Assembly (NCBI GenBank): GCA_964393115.1
Contig: CAYMST010000247.1
Span: 1-7,246, forward strand
DNA length: 7,246 nucleotides
DNA from: CAYMST01 sp964393115
Lineage (GTDB): Bacteria; Bacteroidota; Bacteroidia; Cytophagales; Cyclobacteriaceae
Direction of reading: 5' to 3'
Under the pieces are notes generated by a model. It saw nothing but the letters and a program-made list of their open reading frames with translations. It ran no database searches and was not told where the DNA came from. Positions 1 through 5,773 of the stretch are shown here, one piece after another. Position 1 is the stretch's first letter. Each line of letters begins with the position of its first letter. The translations under genes and the position numbers were made by a program.

Positions 1-4
1 CTCT

Positions 5-79
5 ATTTGCGTTTTATTAACACAAATATAAATATGCGTCTTTAAAACACAAATTAATTTGCGTAAAAAATATGCAAAT
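5..79. promoter_or_regulatory. Array of three tandem 23-bp operator-like dyads
   Basis: Three imperfect dyads with the same 9-5-9 design follow each other. Dyad 1 (5-27) has arms ATTTGCGTT and AACACAAAT (8 of 9 pair). Dyad 2 (32-54) has arms ATATGCGTC and AACACAAAT (6 of 9 pair). Dyad 3 (57-79) has arms ATTTGCGTA and TATGCAAAT (8 of 9 pair). Their centres are at 16, 43 and 68, so they sit 27 and 25 bp apart. The arm AACACAAAT is identical in dyads 1 and 2, and ATTTGCGT is identical in dyads 1 and 3. A perfect 12-bp palindrome, CAAATTAATTTG (50-61), bridges dyads 2 and 3. This layout is typical of a dimeric repressor binding cooperatively. The array lies 135 bp beyond the stop of the Nudix regulator gene, which is the nearest candidate to bind it; that link is inference. 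The direct observation is the repeat pattern. Confidence 0.6.
23..53 (-). promoter_or_regulatory. Leftward Bacteroidota-type promoter inside the dyad array
   Basis: On the minus strand, TTTG (50-53) is followed after 19 nt by TATATTTG (23-30). This matches the Bacteroidota -33/-7 pattern of TTTG and TAnnTTTG with suitable spacing. The -33 element falls in the right arm of dyad 2 and the -7 element overlaps the right arm of dyad 1. A protein bound to the dyads would therefore block polymerase. Transcription would start near position 16 to 18 and leave the window on the left. The gene it serves is not visible. The dyad arm itself contains TTTG, so part of the match could be incidental. Confidence 0.45.
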
Positions 80-213
80 TAAAATCTTAAAGACATAAGA
101 GACTGTATACCAAAAAAATAACAAACCAAAACAAGTCTGCTAGGCATAAGTATGACAAAGTACTCTCCACTTGGGAAGAATTAAGCCGAAGCGATATTTA
201 CTCCAGGGCAGGA

Positions 214-900
214 TTAAATTTCGAATGTAATCCCCTCTTTTTTGAGCTGAAAGTATTTTTTCTTGTTGAATTGAAAAAGTGGACCAGGTCTACCAGCACC
301 TTTTAGCACTTGCTTCTCGTTGGTCTCCTCCAGAAAACCAAACTTCATAATCTTCTTCTTAAAGTTTCGACGATCCATCTGACGATCAAGGACGGCTCCG
401 TAAAGCTTTTCTACGTCAGAAAAAGGAAACTTCTCGTCCAGTAGTTCAAAACCTATCGGTTCGTAGACAATTTTGCCTTTTAACCGTTCCAATGCATACT
501 TCACGATATGGTCGTGATCAAAAGCCAGCTTAGGTAGTTGTTTCACCGTAAACCACTTTGCGTCATAGGCATCGGTACCTGGCTTTAGCTCAAATACATC
601 AGGTTTTACAAGTCCATAATAGGTAATAGAAACGACTCGGTTTCTGGGGTCACGATCTGGCTGACCAAAGCTGTAAAGTTGTTCGAGATAGTTAATAGAA
701 ACACCAGTTTCTTCCTGTAGCTCACGCTCGATGGCTTGCTCTAGTGACTCCTCATCCTTCACCAGTCCACCCGGTAGCGCCCATGAATGAAGATATGGTT
801 CAACATTACGTTTGATAAGCAAAACTTGAAGACCTTCACCCGGTATATAACCAAAGACGACTGCATCTACTGAAAGCTTGATATTTTGCTGATGAGGCAT
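214..900 (-). CDS. Nudix-domain transcriptional regulator (NrtR/AraR-type, Nudix plus winged helix)
   Basis: This 228-residue protein joins a Nudix hydrolase fold (about 8-140) to a C-terminal winged-helix DNA-binding domain (about 155-225). The Nudix box at 45-67 is complete: G45, E51, R59, E60, E63, E64 and G66 all fit GX5EX7REUXEEXGU. After it comes GQPDRDPRNRVVS, as in ADP-ribose pyrophosphatases. The C-terminal part has LYGAVLDRQMDRRNF and GAGRPGPLFQF, typical of the regulator family. Family members repress NAD-salvage or sugar-catabolism genes and sense ADP-ribose or sugar-derived ligands; which applies here cannot be read. In many regulators of this group the catalytic box has decayed, so its integrity is notable. 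The in-frame extension to a TTG at 936 is rejected, because that TTG is part of a TAnnTTTG promoter element. The gene is separated from the upstream operon by more than 200 nt and is probably transcribed on its own. It may act on the dyad array downstream. Confidence 0.88.
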   Translation of the reverse strand: MPHQQNIKLSVDAVVFGYIPGEGLQVLLIKRNVEPYLHSWALPGGLVKDEESLEQAIERELQEETGVSINYLEQLYSFGQPDRDPRNRVVSITYYGLVKPDVFELKPGTDAYDAKWFTVKQLPKLAFDHDHIVKYALERLKGKIVYEPIGFELLDEKFPFSDVEKLYGAVLDRQMDRRNFKKKIMKFGFLEETNEKQVLKGAGRPGPLFQFNKKKYFQLKKEGITFEI

Positions 901-933
901 ATAAACTGTTGACCTAATTGAAGTAACGAGGCT

Positions 934-941
934 CAAAGTTA
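934..941 (-). promoter_or_regulatory. Probable -7 element of the Nudix regulator gene
   Basis: The minus strand reads TAACTTTG here, an exact TAnnTTTG match, 33 nt upstream of the ATG at 900. A start site a few bases further on would give a leader of roughly 30 nt. No well-spaced -33 element is seen: the nearest TTG lies 25 nt upstream, which is longer than usual. The element overlaps the alternative TTG start and so argues for the ATG. Confidence 0.4.
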
Positions 942-1151
942 AGGGGAAGCATGAGACTTATACCATCAACCAAGTTGAATTTTGCAGCCAGAGTTCACTC
1001 GGCAAGAGTTTGGTTTTTAGAGGATATCTATCAGGTAATTATACAAAAGAGTTGGTTCGAACCACGTATTGCTAGTTTTATATCAGCTCTTACATGGGCT
1101 TTATAATAGTAGGTTTCAATTGGCGAAATTCTTAATTACCCAGTCAGGTAA

Positions 1152-2213
1152 CTAACGAGGGTTTACTTCAAAGTTCTTTTTCCAGATGAATCCATCCAAT
1201 ACATAGTGTGTAAGTTGGGGTACCGATAATATGGGAACTATAAACATCCACGATTCTTGATCTAAACTAACTGTACCACTCAACCACCCAAAAAAGGCAT
1301 AATGGTCCCTCCAAACTAAGGCATCCCAAAGTAGCTCTTCAAAGAAGGCAAGCACAAACAGTAACGCACAAAATATAAAGATCGAAATACGCACTTGAAA
1401 AATGCTCTGGAGCACGTTTGAAAACACATTTCTTTGCTTACTTCTTTTTTTCGCTTTCAAATAAACCAGAGCCATGTATGGCACTCCATGAGAGACCACA
1501 TTTATGCTGGTAAAAATCAGGTCAGAATCGAAAGCTACAATGCCCACATACCATGACAGTCCAGTCCCCAATACAATCATGTTTTTTGCCCAATAAACTG
1601 GTCTCCACAAAACGATTTCCTTAAGCCCATAACAGACCGCAATTACTACGTACAGCACATCAATGGCATCACCTAAAAATATAGATTCGAAATAGACAAA
1701 ATCTCCTTTGAGAAACCAATGAAACGCTTTACTGTCTGACAAGTGCCACTTTAGGATGGGATAAAGTGTCGCAGCATAAATGACTAGATTATCAAACTGC
1801 TGCTCATACCGAAATCGTACTGGTCTAGGTGTATACATTTTCATGAACCCATACTGCTGTCGGACAAAATGAAAAACCGCCATATAGGCCATTACACGCC
1901 AAAAAACCATAAAGCCCATTTGATAGAGGAGAAGTGTACTCACTAGGCAAATGATTGGAACCACGATGAAAAGTAAAGCGTGCCGCTTTTTGAAATCTAG
2001 ATCTAGATACGTCCGAAATATAGTACTCCACACATGTCCAACATCGATAAACAATACGAGGAATAGCCATTGCCAGGCGTTGACATGCGCATCAGAAATG
2101 ATAGAAGATAAAGCCAGAACAATCAGCGTCACCAAAAAAGGTGGGGATAGAATAAACCAAAAGTCGGTTGATGCAGAGTGTACCCATCGAACCTTTTTTA
2201 CGTTATTATCCAT
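1152..2213 (-). CDS. Polytopic membrane protein with four conserved-looking histidine motifs, function unknown
   Basis: This 353-residue protein has about eight to ten hydrophobic segments (roughly 18-38, 47-63, 78-96, 101-118, 142-156, 181-200, 210-226, 234-252, 273-293, 322-341). No enzyme family is recognised with confidence. Four histidines lie in or beside helices in distinctive contexts: FIDVGHVWST (H60), FHFVRQQYG (H115), SHGVPY (H242) and LTHYVLDGFIWK (H336, with D340). This spacing suggests a metal or haem site within the membrane, as in integral-membrane diiron or multi-His oxygenases, but that is inference. It is the last gene of the operon. Its ATG overlaps the stop of the flavoprotein gene by 8 nt (ATGGATAA), so the two are probably translationally coupled and may work together, for example in electron transfer or in handling the flavoprotein's substrate. 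Beyond its stop there is only a weak hairpin (1136-1151) with no T-run. Confidence 0.8.
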   Translation of the reverse strand: MDNNVKKVRWVHSASTDFWFILSPPFLVTLIVLALSSIISDAHVNAWQWLFLVLFIDVGHVWSTIFRTYLDLDFKKRHALLFIVVPIICLVSTLLLYQMGFMVFWRVMAYMAVFHFVRQQYGFMKMYTPRPVRFRYEQQFDNLVIYAATLYPILKWHLSDSKAFHWFLKGDFVYFESIFLGDAIDVLYVVIAVCYGLKEIVLWRPVYWAKNMIVLGTGLSWYVGIVAFDSDLIFTSINVVSHGVPYMALVYLKAKKRSKQRNVFSNVLQSIFQVRISIFIFCALLFVLAFFEELLWDALVWRDHYAFFGWLSGTVSLDQESWMFIVPILSVPQLTHYVLDGFIWKKNFEVNPR

Positions 2214-3837
2214 TTTTTAATTGATCAATAACACTTTCTGCCGCTCGATAGCCTTGGTAAAAGGCTTCTTCAAAAACGGAAATGCCACCAAAGTCCGTAT
2301 GTGCGAAGTGAATATTACGATTAGCAGTAGGAGGCGCGTTCTTCAGTCTTTTATTCCATAAATAATTGACTTCTGGCCTGACCATTCCGTGGCCCCATTG
2401 CCACACCTCGATATGCAAAATATCCTCTTCGCTGATTCGGTGCGCAATAGAAAGCTCTTTTATGACTTTGCTCTTCCAATATTCTTCATCTTTGGTCAGC
2501 AATGATCGTCTTTCTGTTGAAATGTCTTCCTGATCCATCGGCCAGTAGAGACTTAGGTTAATCGCATCGTGATGGGTTTTAAGGCTTTGATGATTCGCAT
2601 AAATGTAGCCCAGCGATTGGGAACCATAAAACACATTATCCCAACAAAGACTTAACCCTGGCCCTTGATGAAGTACTTTCAAACTTACGTTGCAGACAAC
2701 CCAAGGCACAGAAGCAGGCCTTACCATCTGCTTTTCGCTCAACAGTCGTTTGGAAAGCATCGCGGGAGTACAAAGTATTACTTGCCGTGACCGATATCTT
2801 TTCGTCACTTGACGATCTGCTAGATAAGTTACAACTTCTACTTCCTCTCCTTTCTCTTCAATTTTAATAGCCATTTCCGATGTCCCTACGTCTATATCGC
2901 TTTGTCGACGAAGCGCTTTCATGAGAAAGGCATTGCCTTCGGGCCAAGTGAGTATCGATCCCTTTTCATGCACTTCATCTTCTCTTCGCGAACAGAAGTA
3001 ATGGATTCCTGCCCAAGCAGATACTTTGGTACAGTCACCACCGTAGTCATCGCGCATGCAATAATTGCAGTACCAAAGTAGGTATGGCGAAGTAAAACCA
3101 TTATCTGTTAACCACTGCGCGAAACTTATTTCGTCCAGTCTGCGGTAACTTGGTTCCTCTGAAGAGAGATCAATTGGTAGGTCGAAAAGCCACCTGCCAT
3201 CGCCACCCTTCATAAACCTCAGTTGCTTCATATGGTCTTGGAACCGCTCGATTTGTTCTTCATCAGCCTTAGGAATTCCTTTTTGGGGAATTAGCCCTTC
3301 TTGCCAATACCCATGGATAAATAATCGCTCATGAGGGTCATGGCATAAGTAATACGGATTATACTCAGGTATTCCTTTCAGGTCAAAACCAGTGATCACA
3401 TCAGCCTCTTTCAAGAAGTTTATTAACGGCACTGAGTCCAAACTCGGGAGCGGCAGATAATGAGCTCCCAATGGATAAGCTCCCCATTGGTTTGATCCAG
3501 ATCGACTATTCCCACCGACTTCAGGTTCCATTTCCAACAGCTTCACCTTCTTAATGCCTGTCTTAGTCATCTTTCGAGCAGCACTTAAGCCACTGATACC
3601 ACCTCCTATGATCAGTACATCTTGATATTCTGATTCTTTGGGTTCTGGAAATGAAAACCCATCGCGAAAAAGGTGTCCTAGCTTAAGAGAGGGGCGCTTT
3701 ATCTCAATAGAAAAGGTATCCTTTGATTTTGTAGGAAGCCCACATCGTCCTAAGAATGTCCCTAAAAACCCCATAGCACCGACGTGAAGGAATTTCCGTC
3801 TTTTTATACTTTTAAAAACCAAACTGCCTCCATTCAT
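2206..3837 (-). CDS. FAD-dependent amine-oxidase-like oxidoreductase with twin-arginine signal
   Basis: This 543-residue flavoprotein is of the NAD(P)-binding Rossmann / amine oxidase superfamily. The dinucleotide motif DVLIIGGGISGLSAARKM (73-90) is followed by LLEMEPEVGGNSRSG (101-115), which binds the FAD ribose. The C-terminal HTDFGGISVFEEAFYQGYRA (513-532) is the usual FAD-closing segment. A middle motif, YCNYCMRDDYGGDC (256-269), then SAWAGIHYF, looks like a subgroup signature. The N-terminus has twin arginines (R13-R14) in KRRKFL and a hydrophobic stretch to about 29, fitting Tat export in folded form. C32 follows LGR, which is not a proper lipobox. The first 26 nt overlap the aminopropyltransferase gene. 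The ATG at 3837 is used here; a TTG at 3822 with GGAGG four bases upstream is an alternative that still keeps the signal. Given its neighbour, oxidation of a polyamine-like amine is plausible but not shown. Confidence 0.85.
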   Translation of the reverse strand: MNGGSLVFKSIKRRKFLHVGAMGFLGTFLGRCGLPTKSKDTFSIEIKRPSLKLGHLFRDGFSFPEPKESEYQDVLIIGGGISGLSAARKMTKTGIKKVKLLEMEPEVGGNSRSGSNQWGAYPLGAHYLPLPSLDSVPLINFLKEADVITGFDLKGIPEYNPYYLCHDPHERLFIHGYWQEGLIPQKGIPKADEEQIERFQDHMKQLRFMKGGDGRWLFDLPIDLSSEEPSYRRLDEISFAQWLTDNGFTSPYLLWYCNYCMRDDYGGDCTKVSAWAGIHYFCSRREDEVHEKGSILTWPEGNAFLMKALRRQSDIDVGTSEMAIKIEEKGEEVEVVTYLADRQVTKRYRSRQVILCTPAMLSKRLLSEKQMVRPASVPWVVCNVSLKVLHQGPGLSLCWDNVFYGSQSLGYIYANHQSLKTHHDAINLSLYWPMDQEDISTERRSLLTKDEEYWKSKVIKELSIAHRISEEDILHIEVWQWGHGMVRPEVNYLWNKRLKNAPPTANRNIHFAHTDFGGISVFEEAFYQGYRAAESVIDQLKNG

Positions 3838-5311
3838 TTTCGAAATATCGCACTAGCGATTGATTATTCAGGCGGTTAATTTCCGTTTCTACCTTCGCAA
3901 TATCTTTTGGGAAATAGGACATTGTTTCCATGTTCAGTTCATTCATAAATCTAAGACCTGATGGCAAGTCGCGAAGCGGATACGCCGGGAGATCGAAACC
4001 ACCAAGTGAATACCCCCAGTCTCCGAATGAAGGTAAGTAAACATGATATGGAACGGTTTTCAGTCCCACAGACTCAAGTGTACTATTAATGCACCAAAAG
4101 GCCTTTCTCGCAGCATAGGGAGAGGTGCTTTGGACTACTACTACTCCCTTTGGGGACAGGATACTTGCTAATGCACTATAAAAGGTCCTGGAATACAACT
4201 TCCCCAATGAAAAATTGGATGGATCCGGAAAGTCGATGATCACTAAGTCATATTTTTCCTCCTCCTCTTTTACCCATAAAAAGGCATCTGTATTGATAAT
4301 TTCCAGTTTTGGCGAAACCAGCGAGCCCTGATTGAGCTCACCTAAAATTTCATTTTGCCTAAATAACCGAGTCATCTCTGGATCTAAGTCTACCAGCTTA
4401 ATCTGCTCAATATCCTCATACTTGAGCAATTCGCGCACTGCTAATCCATCACCTCCTCCGAGGACAAGAACATTTTCCAGTTTACCGCATCTAACCGCGG
4501 CAGGATGAACAAGTGCTTCATGATATCTATATTCATCCTTGGAATTAAACTGAAGGTTACCGTTGATATACAGTTTGAGATGCGATTTTCTTTTTGTCAA
4601 AACCAATCGCTGGTAAGGCGTTGACTTGGCAAAAATGATGGGCTCACGAAAGTACTGCTGCTCGGCAATAGCTGTTAGGCGATTAGCGAAAATAAACCCT
4701 AGTGTAAGGGCTACGCTCGCCAGAATACCTGACCACTTTAAAAACCGTGGTCGATGAAGATCGGCATTGAATTTCCAAATAAGAATCAGGGCTACGGCCA
4801 AATTGGCAAGGCCAAAAAACAAAGACGTCCGAATCAGCCCCAAGCGCGGGACTAGTAGAAGTGGGAAAATAATACTGGCGGCGAGCGCTCCTATATAATC
4901 GAAAGTAAATATCTGAGAGACCAACTCTTTGAAGGCTACTTTGCCTTCTAAAATTCTCATCAATAGCGGAATCTCAAGTCCTACAAACATCCCTGTCAAC
5001 AGAACAAGCAGGTAAAGCAACACCTGAAATGAAGCAACCTGATCGAATAGTAAGAAAAGAATTGATGAACTAAATCCTCCTACTACGCCAACAAGGATCT
5101 CCACGATAACAAACTTGTCCAGTAAGTGGGTATTGATAAACCGAGATAAATAAGAGCCAACCCCCATGGCAAATAGGTAAACCCCGATTATCGTGGAAAA
5201 TTGAGTAACAGAATCTCCTAATAGGTAGCTAGCTAATGTACCTGCGACCAGCTCATACATAAGACCACAAGTCGCAACAACAAAAACCGCGAGAAGCAAT
5301 AACCAACGCAT
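3812..5311 (-). CDS. Membrane-anchored polyamine aminopropyltransferase (spermidine synthase family)
   Basis: This 499-residue protein has an N-terminal membrane domain of about seven helices (1-210) and a cytoplasmic class I methyltransferase-like aminopropyltransferase domain (about 225-435). Visible family motifs are TPYQ (231-234), DEYRYHE (259-265), VLVLGGGDG (281-289, nucleotide loop), VDLDPEM (307-313), TDA (341-343) and the catalytic-type IIDFPDP (358-364, D360 and D363). LYS (372-374) and PSFGDWGYSLGG (427-438) follow. The family moves the aminopropyl group of decarboxylated S-adenosylmethionine to an amine. Soluble spermidine synthases are about 280-310 residues, so the membrane domain is an addition typical of the long subfamily. 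The loop after D363 differs from the usual DPxGPA form, so the acceptor may not be putrescine. The start lies 3 nt after the DUF350 stop with AGAGGA upstream, and the end overlaps the flavoprotein gene. No AdoMet decarboxylase gene is visible. Confidence 0.92.
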   Translation of the reverse strand: MRWLLLLAVFVVATCGLMYELVAGTLASYLLGDSVTQFSTIIGVYLFAMGVGSYLSRFINTHLLDKFVIVEILVGVVGGFSSSILFLLFDQVASFQVLLYLLVLLTGMFVGLEIPLLMRILEGKVAFKELVSQIFTFDYIGALAASIIFPLLLVPRLGLIRTSLFFGLANLAVALILIWKFNADLHRPRFLKWSGILASVALTLGFIFANRLTAIAEQQYFREPIIFAKSTPYQRLVLTKRKSHLKLYINGNLQFNSKDEYRYHEALVHPAAVRCGKLENVLVLGGGDGLAVRELLKYEDIEQIKLVDLDPEMTRLFRQNEILGELNQGSLVSPKLEIINTDAFLWVKEEEEKYDLVIIDFPDPSNFSLGKLYSRTFYSALASILSPKGVVVVQSTSPYAARKAFWCINSTLESVGLKTVPYHVYLPSFGDWGYSLGGFDLPAYPLRDLPSGLRFMNELNMETMSYFPKDIAKVETEINRLNNQSLVRYFENEWRQFGF

Positions 5312-5314
5312 TAT

Positions 5315-5533
5315 CTATCCTCTGATAGCAGCACTAATGATGATGGCAATTGCCAAAACAAAAGAGCTTAAAATGATCGCCAGTGCTACATTTTTATTTT
5401 CAATAAGCTCGATCCAGAGGTTTTGTGGGGTCTTTTTCTCGAGTATATAGAAACTCACTGCCAGAATAATAATTCCAAGAAATGAGTAAATAATGGCGCT
5501 GATGAAATGATGTAGGTTAATGAATTCTTCCAT
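5315..5533 (-). CDS. DUF350 small membrane protein
   Basis: This 72-residue protein has two transmembrane helices (about 10-31 and 48-70) joined by a polar loop, LEKKTPQNLWIELIENKN. The N-terminal NLHHFISAIIYS and the second helix NVALAIILSSFVLAIAIIIS fit the DUF350 family, in which a polar loop ending near KN.A precedes an I/A-rich helix. E. coli YjfL is a longer relative built of two such units; this is a single-unit member and probably oligomerises. The biochemical role of the family is unknown. DUF350 genes often lie near aminopropyltransferase or glutathionylspermidine synthase genes, as in the yjf region of E. coli, which suggests a role in polyamine-linked envelope physiology. Here it directly precedes the aminopropyltransferase with a 3-nt gap and follows the small single-helix gene by 25 nt. 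Confidence 0.85.
   Translation of the reverse strand: MEEFINLHHFISAIIYSFLGIIILAVSFYILEKKTPQNLWIELIENKNVALAIILSSFVLAIAIIISAAIRG
5318..5323 (-). promoter_or_regulatory. Shine-Dalgarno-like site of the aminopropyltransferase gene
   Basis: The minus strand reads AGAGGA, six bases before the ATG at 5311 and inside the last codons of the DUF350 gene. It is one of the few clear purine-rich sites in the window. It supports the chosen start and coupling between the two genes. Confidence 0.4.
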
Positions 5534-5558
5534 GGTATGAATTGATTTTTTGGTTTTG

Positions 5559-5756
5559 TTATTTATGAGTTGGACGGTGACCTACTCCGCTGTGTATGTA
5601 ATAATAACTAGGGTGTGCACTACTCGTCGACCTCATTTCCCAGGTGTCCACTTGAGATCCCCAAATCCTGTACCCCACATCTTGCATGAGTATAAATACA
5701 ATGAATAAGACACCTAAAAGGCCATAGTAATAATATTCTGACTTAATGAGTTTCAT
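5559..5756 (-). CDS. Small single-helix membrane protein of unknown function
   Basis: This 65-residue protein is not recognised as a named family. It starts MKLIKSEYYYYG, has one hydrophobic helix (about 11-25, GLLGVLFIVFILMQ), and then a polar tail of about 40 residues. The positive N-terminus suggests that the tail faces the periplasm. The tail is rich in Ser, Tyr and His and ends YYYIHSGVGHRPTHK, with H48, H55, H60 and H64, which could bind metal or a ligand. The frame is open upstream to a TTG at 5834 inside the DUF4178 gene. The ATG at 5756 is preferred because it gives a proper membrane-protein N-terminus and lies 17 nt beyond the DUF4178 stop. Small membrane or lipoprotein genes (such as DUF4247) accompany DUF4178/DUF350 clusters in other phyla. 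This may be the counterpart, but no sequence match is claimed. Confidence 0.7.
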   Translation of the reverse strand: MKLIKSEYYYYGLLGVLFIVFILMQDVGYRIWGSQVDTWEMRSTSSAHPSYYYIHSGVGHRPTHK

Positions 5757-5773
5757 ATTTATAATGATCTTAG

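Noticed and set aside
901..936. N-terminal extension of the Nudix regulator to position 936
   Set aside because: The first codon would be TTG and it is part of the TAACTTTG promoter element. The extra 12 residues do not look like the family N-terminus, and an ATG is available at 900.
1046..1070. GGTTCGAACC resembling a tRNA T-arm
   Set aside because: No matching acceptor stem, anticodon arm or D-arm is found at the expected distances on either strand, so it is not a tRNA gene.
951..1106. A 51-codon plus-strand reading frame starting MRLIPSTKLN, with AAGGGG shortly upstream
   Set aside because: It lies in the gap opposite the promoter of the Nudix gene, has no TAnnTTTG promoter on its own strand, and shows no recognisable domain or membrane pattern. 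A frame of this length can arise by chance in a 215-nt gap.
1136..1151. Hairpin TTACC/GGTAA just after the stop of the last operon gene, as a terminator
   Set aside because: The stem is only 5 bp and no T-run follows on the minus strand. A rho-independent terminator is not supported.
1996..2007. Palindrome TCTAGATCTAGA
   Set aside because: It arises from the codons for an LDLD-like stretch in the membrane protein and has no other sign of being a regulatory site.
1951..2220. Plus-strand frame of 89 codons opposite the multi-His membrane protein gene
   Set aside because: It lies wholly antisense to a well-supported gene, and its translation has no recognisable pattern. The same reasoning removes the minor minus-strand frames inside the flavoprotein, DUF4178 and membrane protein genes.
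3812..5311. Reading the aminopropyltransferase as a transporter because of its N-terminal helices
   Set aside because: The C-terminal half has the complete aminopropyltransferase motif set, and long family members are known to carry such a membrane domain.
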